A DNA stretch of 64,000 nt from the NCBI GenBank assembly GCA_013299105.1, contig JAAFJY010000022.1:62001-126000 (forward strand), given 5' to 3'. Positions within the stretch are counted from its first letter, which is position 1. Each line of letters opens with the position of its first letter. Source of the stretch: Chitinophagales bacterium. GTDB lineage: Bacteria; Bacteroidota; Bacteroidia; Chitinophagales; Saprospiraceae. Position numbers and translations under genes: made by a program. Of this stretch, positions 53,529 to 62,100 are shown in pieces. The notes under the pieces were generated by a model. That model did not search any database and had not been told where the DNA came from. It worked only from the letters and a program-made list of their open reading frames with translations.

Positions 53529-55085
53529 ATGAAAAAAGCAATATTGCTCACCGCATTGTTGATTATCGGGGTGGTTTATTCATGCCGCGAAACGGATCTG
53601 GATCAATTTAACCCGAACCAATTGACGCCTGACAGTTACTTCAAAAATGGCACTGAAGTACTTTCCGGGGTAAATTCCATATATGCCTTGTTGCAAGGCA
53701 ACGGCTTGGTTGGCCGCGAATGGTTTTTCCTCAACCACCTGCGTGGGGATGACTTCACCTCTGGTGGTGGTCAGTTGGAAACGCCCCGCAATCAGATTTT
53801 GAATGGCGTGCATGATCCTGCTAATTATGTACTGAACGAAGTATGGAACGCCGCTTATCGTGGCATTCACCGTGCAAATTCGGTAATTGAAGCAGCCGCT
53901 AAATTGACCGATCAGAACGATGTACTGGCCAAAAGAGCGGTAGCTGAAGCCCGTTTCTTACGCGCCTTTTTGTACAGCGAATTAGCAGTGTTTTGGGGTG
54001 GTGTTCCCATCTACAAAGCGGTAGCTAGCAAACCTGGTGACGCACTTGCCCGTGCTACCGAGGCTGAAGTAATTGCTTTTGCACTAGAAGACTTGAATGC
54101 TGCTGAAGCCGCACTGCCTGCTAGTTACACGGGCAATGACTTGGGCCGTGCCACCAAAGGCGCTGCACAAATGCTGAAAGCGCGCATGCAGATGTTCAAA
54201 GGCGACTATGCAGCAGCCAAGACTGAATTGCAAAAAATCGTAAGTTCTAACTTGTACAAACTGGCTGCCAAGTACAACGATAACTTCCAGGAGGAAGCTG
54301 AGTGGAATAGCGAGTCCATCTTCGAGTTGGGCTTCTCCTCAGTAGGTGACATCAACTGGGCTGGCGATGGCAACGACCCCGCTTGGGGTAACCAAGAGCG
54401 CATGGTGCGTACCCAGGAATACTCTGTTACGGGTTGGCGCAACTTGATTCCTTCACAGAGCCTAATCGACGAATTTGAAAACCCTAGCAAAGGGGATGCC
54501 AAACTCGATCCACGCCGTGGTTTCAGCTTCTGGGTGATCGGTGACAAGTTCAACGCCGGCAAAACCGAGCTTACTGATGGTTTGGTGCAAGGCAATACCA
54601 CGGTGATTGATGGCAAAACCACCAAGGTATCCTGGGCCAAGTACTCGGCGCACTACAAAATGGATCCAGGTGGCTACAACAACCTGGGCATCAACTACCG
54701 CATTATGCGCTACGCTGAAGCCCTGTTGAGTTTGGCTGAGTGTGAAAACGAAACAGGCAATACCGCCGAAGCGATCCGTCTGATGAACCAGGTCCGTGCG
54801 CGTCCAGGCGTAGAAATGCCTGCCTACCCAACTACTCGTTTCCCTTGCCGCAACAAGGACGAGGTGTTCATTGCCCTGGTGCACGAAAAGCGTGTGGAAC
54901 TGAACGGCGAAGAAGTACGCAACCGCGACTTGCTGCGCTGGCGGCGCCAAAACAAACTGGCGGCTGCTATCCAGCCCAAGTTCAGCTACACCTTTGAAAA
55001 CCGCCACTTGCTGCTGCCGATTCCACAATCGGAAATCGACAACAACGATAAAATGGACCAAAGCAACCAGAACCCTGGGTATTGA
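53529..55085 (+). CDS. SusD/RagB-like outer-membrane lipoprotein
   Basis: The protein has 518 residues. The lipobox-like signal is MKKAILLTALLIIGVVYSC with Cys19, followed by the N-terminal SusD-like domain (RETDLDQFNPNQLTPDSYFKNG) and the C-terminal RagB/SusD domain (RIMRYAEALLSLAECENETGN, LVHEKRVELNGEEVRNRDLLRW, LLPIPQSEIDNN). These segments are standard for SusD. It forms a complex with the preceding SusC. A terminator follows at 55127-55172. Confidence 0.97.
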   Translation: MKKAILLTALLIIGVVYSCRETDLDQFNPNQLTPDSYFKNGTEVLSGVNSIYALLQGNGLVGREWFFLNHLRGDDFTSGGGQLETPRNQILNGVHDPANYVLNEVWNAAYRGIHRANSVIEAAAKLTDQNDVLAKRAVAEARFLRAFLYSELAVFWGGVPIYKAVASKPGDALARATEAEVIAFALEDLNAAEAALPASYTGNDLGRATKGAAQMLKARMQMFKGDYAAAKTELQKIVSSNLYKLAAKYNDNFQEEAEWNSESIFELGFSSVGDINWAGDGNDPAWGNQERMVRTQEYSVTGWRNLIPSQSLIDEFENPSKGDAKLDPRRGFSFWVIGDKFNAGKTELTDGLVQGNTTVIDGKTTKVSWAKYSAHYKMDPGGYNNLGINYRIMRYAEALLSLAECENETGNTAEAIRLMNQVRARPGVEMPAYPTTRFPCRNKDEVFIALVHEKRVELNGEEVRNRDLLRWRRQNKLAAAIQPKFSYTFENRHLLLPIPQSEIDNNDKMDQSNQNPGY

Positions 55086-55126
55086 TTTTACTTGACGCTG
55101 AGTAAATCGTACTTTTGCTTAAGATG

Positions 55127-55172
55127 AGAAATGGGCTAAATGACTTCGGTTGTTTGGCCCATTTCTTAGTTT
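55127..55172 (+). terminator. terminator of the second susCD operon
   Basis: AGAAATGGGC (55127-55136) pairs with GCCCATTTCT (55157-55166), followed by TAGTTTA, a weak T-rich tail. It lies 41 bp after the SusD stop. Confidence 0.65.
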
Positions 55173-55245
55173 AGAAGTTGAGTGGTTGAGGAGTTGAGAA
55201 GAATGGCTCCGAATCAAGCTTCTTCTCAACTTTTTTTGGCCAACT

Positions 55246-55440
55246 TGCGCTGGTACAAGTCTCCAGACTTTACCATTATCTGCACGTCTCTGACGTTTGA
55301 CAAATTTTTATTAAAAAATTGAATACCAATATGTTAAAAAGCGATATTCACACCTCTTTCATGCGTCAGAGACGCAGATATAGACGTACAAGTCAGGAGA
55401 CTTGTACGAGCGACATCCTTTTTATCTGGAGACAAAAATC
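55246..55440 (+). repeat. hairpin-tipped MITE-like element B, copy 2
   Basis: The left end has ACAAGTC-TCCA-GACTT and ACGTC-TCT-GACGT. The right end has GCGTC-AGA-GACGC (55363-55375) and GTACAAGTC-AGGA-GACTTGTAC (55386-55407). It is homologous in order and orientation to 46104-46300. Confidence 0.75.
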
Positions 55441-55536
55441 GAAGAATTCCGTGTTAACAAGCACAAAACCACCGGATTTTATCCAATTTAAAAATTGCAG
55501 GTTTTTCAACGCCTAAACCCATCAACCAGCTAACTC

Positions 55537-58500
55537 ATGATCAAACAATTTTTACTCCTGCTCTGCCTTGCTGGTTTGTTCGCTTGTCAATCCAAGCCGG
55601 ATACCCTGTTCAAACGAATCAAAGCTCGTCACAGCGGCATTACTTTTCGCAACGAGATCACCGAGAGCGACACCTTTGACGTGCTCAAATTTGAATACCT
55701 TTACAATGGTGGCGGGCTGGGAGTAGGCGATTTTAACCAAGATGGCCTTAGTGATGTCTTTTTTGCAGGCAACATGGTTTCTTCGGCCTTGTACCTCAAT
55801 CAAGGCGGTTTCAAATTCAAAGACATTACCCAGGCGGCAAAAGTAAAAACCAAGGTATGGTGTACTGGAGTGGCTATCGCCGACCTGGATGCCAACGGCT
55901 GGCCCGATATTTATGTATCGACGATTGCACCTACATTGGGCGATTCTACCGCCAATTTGCTGTTTCTCAACCAAGGGCTCGATAAAAATGGCATTCCTGA
56001 ATTTGTAGAAAGCGCCGAGCAAACTGGCTTGGCTGATAAAAACTACGGCACCCAAGCCGCTTTCTTGGATTATGACCAGGACGGCGACCTTGACCTGTTT
56101 TTGCTCAACAACGCCCTGGAAATTTACAATCGCAACAGCCTGGTGGGCCAAAAACACAACGGCACGGGCCAAAGCCTGGATAAATTGTACCGCAATGATG
56201 GCATGGGCACCAATGGTTTGCCACATTTTACCGAAATTTCAAAAACTGCGGGCATCCTCTCCGAAGGTTGGGGCCTGGGCGTGGGCGTCAGCGACATCAA
56301 CCTCGACGGCCTACCCGATATTTATGCCGCCAATGATTTCCAATCCAATGATCAATTGTATATCAATCGTGGAGATGGCACTTTTAGCAATGAAATTGCC
56401 CGTTTTTTCAAGCACACTTGCCACAACAGCATGGGCATGGACATTGCAGACTTGAACAATGACCAACTGCCCGACCTAGGAGTAGTCGACATGCTTCCCA
56501 ACGACAACATGCGGCAAAAAACCATGTTTCCCACCACCGCCTACAACAAGTATTACCAGGCCCTTAACTTGGGTTATCAACCGCAGTTCGTGCGCAATGT
56601 CCTGCAAATCAACAATGGGAATGAAACCTTTAGTGACTTGGGCTATCTGGCGGGCATAGCAGCCACCGACTGGTCCTGGTCGTTGCTGATGGCTGATCTT
56701 GACAACGATGGCCAACGCGACATCCTCATCACCAATGGCTACCGCAAAGACATCACCGACCTCGATTTTGTGGCTTACAATCAGGAGAAAAAGATGTTTG
56801 GTTTTGACAAAAGCCTCAGTTCTGAACTGCACGAGCAACTGGCAGCCATGAAGGGCATTGACAAGCCCAATTTTGTTTTCCAAAACCAAGGTGATTTGCA
56901 ATTCAAAGACATGTCCAAAGCCTGGGGACTAGCTGATCCCTCTTACTCCAATGGCACTGCCTGTGCCGATTTTGACAACGACGGCGACCTAGACCTGGTG
57001 ATGAACAACATCAATGCTGAGGCCTTTTTGTACGAAAACACCCTCAATTCTCCTGAAAAAAACAGCAATTACCTGCGCATCAAACTCATCGACCCCCAAA
57101 CCCAGGGCTATGGGGCCAAAGTATGGGCTTACGCAGGAAAAGACAGCTGGTACGCTGAATATTTCCCACAAAAAGGCTACAAGTCTACCCAAGAGGCCTA
57201 CATCCATTTGGGCTTAGGTAAACACCAGGTACTCGACTCCTTGCGCGTCACCTGGCCCAAGGGTATGACGGAGGTGTTGCCAAATGTAAAAGCCCGGCAG
57301 GTGTTGAACCTGGACCTGAAAAACGCGAAACTCAAGCGTCCTTTGCGCACCCCTGCCCAAACCTGGAATGCCACCGATTTTTTCCAAGAAGAAAAAAACC
57401 TAATCGTTTACGAGCAAGAAGAAAAAGACTTTGTCGATTTCAACTACCAGGTGCTTTTGCCCCGCGAGCATTCGGAACTGGGCCCCAAAATGAGCACGGG
57501 GGATGTGGATGACAATGGTACCATTGACTTGTTGGTCGGTGGTGCGGCTGGAGAACCAGCAGTGTTGTTTTTGCAACAAAAAAATGGGCAATTCAAAAAG
57601 CAACTTTTACCTGCCAAAATGCAAGAGGATGTTGGGGTCTTGCTCTTTGACGCAGATGGCGACAAAGACCTGGATTTGTACTGCGTGAGTGGCAGTACCG
57701 AATTTTTGAGGCGACAAGGGGCTTACCAGGATCGGTTTTACCGCAATCAAGGAGCCGGAAATTATAAACTGGACACCACCGCCTTGCCTTTGATTGAGGC
57801 AAGTGGCGCTTGCGTCAGCGCTACTGACTACGACCGCGACGGGGACCTGGACTTGTTTGTTGGTGGAAGGATAAAACCAGCTGAATACCCCCTTGTCCCA
57901 CAAAGTTTTTTGCTAAAAAACGATGGGAAAGGAAGGTTTACGGACAATACACCTGCTACTTTAATGGGCATTGGCATGGTCACTGCTGCACAGTGGGCCG
58001 ATTTGAATGGCGACACTTGGCCAGACCTGGCTTTGGTGGGTGAGTTCATGCCCATTCGTATTTTTCTAAACAACAAAGGACGCTTAGATGCCTTTGATGT
58101 ACCTAACTTGGCCAACACTGCGGGTTGGTACAACAGTCTGCAAGCAGTGGATTTGAACGCAGATGGTCGCCTTGATTTGGTAGCGGGCAACCTAGGGCTG
58201 AACTCTCGCTATCGGGCCAGCGTCAAGGAGCCTGTGCGGATGTACGTCAATGATTATGATAAAAATGGTACTTGGGACCCCATCCTTTGTCGTTACTTGG
58301 ACGGCAAAGAATACATTAGCCCCCCTCGCGACAATCTGGCTGAACAGTTGCCCATCATCAAGCGCATGATACCGACTTATGCGGAATTTGGCAGTAAAAC
58401 TTTTTTGGAAATTTTTCCTGCCAAGGCCCTTGAAGGGGTGCAAGTACTAGAAGCCAAAGAGCTGCGGAGCATAGTTTTGTTGAACCAGGGCCAGGGCAAT

Positions 58501-58836
58501 TGGCAGGTCAATCCTCTACCCCACCCTGCCCAATGGAGTCCCATTCAAGCCATTCAAGCCCTGGATTTGAACCGAGATGGCCACCTGGACCTCATCTGTG
58601 CAGGCAACGATTACAGCACCGAGCCCTTGACTGGACGCTACGACGCCAGTCTCGGAACAGTGTTGTTGGGCAATAGCAAAGGGCAGTTTACCCTTTGGCC
58701 AAATCTTCAAAATGGCTTGGCTTTGGATGGCGATCTGCGCGATTTGGCCCTGATTCCAAGGGCCAAAGGAGGATATTTACTGGTTGCTGCACAAAGCAAT
58801 GGCCCCTTACAAGTGTATAGTTGGAGGATGGAATAA
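55537..58836 (+). CDS. FG-GAP/VCBS repeat lipoprotein with ASPIC/UnbV domain
   Basis: The protein has 1099 residues. The lipobox LAGLFAC (Cys17) is followed by tandem FG-GAP/VCBS beta-propeller repeats, many with Ca2+-binding D-x-D/N-x-D-G loops (DFNQDGLSDVFF, DLDANGWPDIYV, DYDQDGDLDLFL, DFDNDGDLDLVM). An ASPIC/UnbV domain lies in the middle (GYGAKVWAYAG, YIHLGLGKHQVLDSLRVTWP), and a second propeller follows. In Bacteroidota these CRTAC1-like proteins often sit directly after susC/susD and are probably surface ligand-binding partners. Here a terminator and a hairpin element separate it from susD, so it may have its own promoter. Confidence 0.93.
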   Translation: MIKQFLLLLCLAGLFACQSKPDTLFKRIKARHSGITFRNEITESDTFDVLKFEYLYNGGGLGVGDFNQDGLSDVFFAGNMVSSALYLNQGGFKFKDITQAAKVKTKVWCTGVAIADLDANGWPDIYVSTIAPTLGDSTANLLFLNQGLDKNGIPEFVESAEQTGLADKNYGTQAAFLDYDQDGDLDLFLLNNALEIYNRNSLVGQKHNGTGQSLDKLYRNDGMGTNGLPHFTEISKTAGILSEGWGLGVGVSDINLDGLPDIYAANDFQSNDQLYINRGDGTFSNEIARFFKHTCHNSMGMDIADLNNDQLPDLGVVDMLPNDNMRQKTMFPTTAYNKYYQALNLGYQPQFVRNVLQINNGNETFSDLGYLAGIAATDWSWSLLMADLDNDGQRDILITNGYRKDITDLDFVAYNQEKKMFGFDKSLSSELHEQLAAMKGIDKPNFVFQNQGDLQFKDMSKAWGLADPSYSNGTACADFDNDGDLDLVMNNINAEAFLYENTLNSPEKNSNYLRIKLIDPQTQGYGAKVWAYAGKDSWYAEYFPQKGYKSTQEAYIHLGLGKHQVLDSLRVTWPKGMTEVLPNVKARQVLNLDLKNAKLKRPLRTPAQTWNATDFFQEEKNLIVYEQEEKDFVDFNYQVLLPREHSELGPKMSTGDVDDNGTIDLLVGGAAGEPAVLFLQQKNGQFKKQLLPAKMQEDVGVLLFDADGDKDLDLYCVSGSTEFLRRQGAYQDRFYRNQGAGNYKLDTTALPLIEASGACVSATDYDRDGDLDLFVGGRIKPAEYPLVPQSFLLKNDGKGRFTDNTPATLMGIGMVTAAQWADLNGDTWPDLALVGEFMPIRIFLNNKGRLDAFDVPNLANTAGWYNSLQAVDLNADGRLDLVAGNLGLNSRYRASVKEPVRMYVNDYDKNGTWDPILCRYLDGKEYISPPRDNLAEQLPIIKRMIPTYAEFGSKTFLEIFPAKALEGVQVLEAKELRSIVLLNQGQGNWQVNPLPHPAQWSPIQAIQALDLNRDGHLDLICAGNDYSTEPLTGRYDASLGTVLLGNSKGQFTLWPNLQNGLALDGDLRDLALIPRAKGGYLLVAAQSNGPLQVYSWRME

Positions 58837-58896
58837 ATTGCAAAAATCTCAAATTGAGGCATCAGGAATTTCACGGCTCCGTTTATTTTTGCGGCT

Positions 58897-59028
58897 TAGG
58901 AAGCGTAAAAAAAGAAGGCGGACGGATTTGGGTTTAGTGAAAAAAGAAAAGCAAGTGGATGAAAGGATTTGTGTTCTTTTTTTGCTAAACCTCAAAAGCA
59001 AATTTGTTTACCTTATTTTAGCTCAAAT
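58897..59028 (+). repeat. 130-bp palindromic dispersed repeat, copy 4
   Basis: TTAGGAAGCGTAAAAAAAG to CCTTATTTTAGCTCAAAT, with the same nested arms as copy 1. It lies between the FG-GAP gene and the adhesin gene and supplies a false upstream start codon (58969) to the adhesin frame. The rest of 58837-59169 shows nothing else. Confidence 0.8.
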
Positions 59029-59169
59029 ACTTACTTGACAAATGGGTGGCTTCGCAGCGGCAATATTTGTCCGTGCAAGACGTTTTTCAGTCGGCAAGTG
59101 CTGTTCTGGCCTTGCGCATCCATTCAAGCTCCTCCTAAACTAGCCCCATCCATCCTGTATTACATTCTT

Positions 59170-62100
59170 ATGGTGAATAAATTAATCCGCCCAATGCGCA
59201 GATTCTCAGGTTTTTTACTGCTCATCTTATTGTTTGCTGGCAGCATACATGCCCAACAAATGGAACCCTTGCGTACTGAAAAAGGGAGAACTTCTCGCCT
59301 GCGTCAAGCCTGTGACAATAGGGCTGGTACCATTGATATTGGCCCCATACTTGGCCAAAGCAATACTTCGGGTGGAGGCACTATTTATTTGTGTTTCAAC
59401 GATTCGATCCGCATCACCCATCGTGGAGGGGTATTGACGAGTGATCCAGTAATTGGTACCTTACCGGGTATCGTATATCCGATTTATACCTGCAAACCAG
59501 GTTTGGACAATACTGGCCCAAGCAAGCGAGAGATTCTTCGTGACCCTTGTCTGTTGGATACGCCCAGGGTAGTCATCAACGGGAATACGATACCGATTGA
59601 CACCACTGGTTTTTGGTTGTTGGGCCCTCGCAGAAACCGCAACGGCAACATTACCGTGTTCAACCAAGGCGTATTTCAAACTGCTTTTGGCGGCGGCAAA
59701 CCGCTTAGTTTGTGGTTTGCTCCAATGACCATAGATAACTTTGCAGCGGGGACTCTCGAAGGAGGAGGCAACTGCGTCAACGTCAACACCAGCCAGGCCT
59801 TCAACGTAGTCTTTTTGAACCAATTGCGAGCCTTGCGGGTGCGCAACAGCGTGGACCGCATTGGGTGTACAGGTTCTTTCATCATTGCAGGTGGTTCACC
59901 AGAATTTGATCCTCAAGAGCGTTACACTGTCGAAATTTTTAAAATCACGGACCCCAATGTCAAGGGGACCATCACCAATACTTCAGCCCTGAAGCACCTG
60001 GATTCAGTGCGTTTTTATGTACCTGAGCCAGGCCAGTACCAAATCAACATTGAGGATGGCCGTAGCTGCGGCTTTACCACCACAGTTGACATGGCGGGTT
60101 GTGAAGCAGTGACTTTTACCCTGCCGTTCCGAAATGCACGCCCGAACGACCAGATTTGTGTAGACCTCAAAGTGAAAGATTTTCGCCAGGTTGGTGCTTT
60201 TGAGTTCAATGTGCAATGGGATGCAAGGGTCCTACAATTTGAACGCATTGCCAACATCAATACAGGTTTGGGTGGTTTTACGGCTGCAGCCAATACCGCT
60301 CCCACGCCCGATGGACAAGGGCTATCGATCTCCTGGTTGGATGCTGCGCGGAACGTAGATTTACCCGACAGTGCTACTTTGTTCCAATTGTGTTTTCGGG
60401 TGATTGGAGCGGCAGGCACACAGAGTCCTTTACGCTTCCTGACCCCGCGTTTCCCGTATGAAGCGGTGGGGACCAATGACCCCCTGCCTTATGGCTATAT
60501 TTTCAGGAGCGGGCAAATCAATGTGTCCTCGGATCCATTGTTTGTGAAAATAGAGGCGACTAGCGCGAAATGTAGAAATGACAACGACGGCATTATCACA
60601 GTGACGGTTGACCAAGGGCGAGCTCCTTATTCCGTCAATTATCGGCGTTTGGTTCCTGCCAGCCCTGCCCTGACGGGCAATGAACTAATCAGTACTGCTG
60701 GTGGAAATGCGGTATTCCCGGATTTGGAACCAGGTGAATTTGAAATTCTGATCCGAGACAGTTCTACGCCTGCCAATGAGAAAAGAGATACAATCACGTT
60801 GCTTTCACCGCCCGACTTTGCGGTACGCATCGCAGCAGCGAGAGATTTGACCTGTAATGACTCCAAAGACGGCTCACTGAGGGCAGAAATTGTGGTAAAC
60901 GGACTTGTGGTAAGCAACCCTGACACTTCTTACAAGTTTCAATGGAGTTTTGGGGCAAAAAGAACCCAAATCATCGACAGCTTAGGCGCTGGAGCTTATA
61001 GCGTAAGCGTGACCAATTCATTTGGTTGTGTTTCCACTGCCAGCTCCAACCTGACTGCACCAGCTATTATCGAGCCTGTTCCTGTTTTGACCCAACCCAC
61101 TTGCTCGGGCATTGCCAACGGGGTGATTCGCCTTACCGCCCAGGGAGGCCGACCATTGAGAGGAGGCCGCTACCGCTTCAGTTGGCAAGGCCGCAGTGAC
61201 ACCCTGGCTGTGACCAGTACCCTTACCAATCTTTTGCCTGGTGATTATTGCGTGACCATCACCGACTCGTCAGGCTGTGCGAAGAATTTTTGCTTCAAAC
61301 TGGAGCCTTTCAAGGAGTTGAGAATTGACTCCGCTATTACCAATGTCACTTGTAATGGCCTCGACAATGGTGAAATCATTGCCACAGGCAACACCATCGG
61401 TGCACAAGCACAATTGCCCTACCGCTTCACTTGGTTAGGCAGCAGCAACCAACCGGTAAGCACCCCCACCAACAGCACCCTCAGCAACCTGGCCGCCGGC
61501 ACTTACACTGTAACCATGCGCGACAACGACCCAGCGGGCTGTTTTGCCATTGATACGATCACCATTACCGAACCGGACTCTTTGACCTTGCGCACCACCA
61601 ACCTGGTCAACGAAACCTGCCGCGTGGGCAATGACGGCCGGGTAACCGCCTCGGTGCGGGGTGGAACCGGGCCTTACACTTTTGCCTGGAACGATCCACG
61701 CCAGCAGCGCGATTCCACGATCACAGGTCTGTCTCGTGGGCGCTACCGTGTGACAGTGACTGATCGCCAGAGCTGTACGCTGGTGGATTCGGTGATCATC
61801 ACGGGGCCTGCGCTGCCCTCCATTCAAATTGATTCCAACCGGGTGCGCTGTGCCGCAGATGTAAATGGGGTATTGGAAGCCCGTGCTACTCCTGTGGCGG
61901 GCACGACCATCACCGGATTTGCTTGGAGCAATAATGCCACTACCGCCCGAATCACAGGGTTGCGGCCTGGTGCATACATCGTCACCGTCACTGCTAGCGA
62001 TGGCTGCCGGGCGGTCGATACCGGATTGGTGACCTCGCCAAGACCGATCGTCATTGATAGTTTTCAGCGTTTTTCTCCTACTTGTCCCCAGGGCACCAAT

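Larger units (their letters stand above)
55086..55536. other. intergenic region between susD and the FG-GAP gene
   Basis: It contains the terminator at 55127-55172 and element B copy 2 at about 55246-55440. Nothing else coding was seen. The element may have entered between genes that are usually close neighbours. Confidence 0.65.

Noticed and set aside
58969-59169. 67-codon N-terminal extension of the adhesin
   Set aside because: Encoded by the 130-bp palindromic repeat, and it would place the signal peptide internally.
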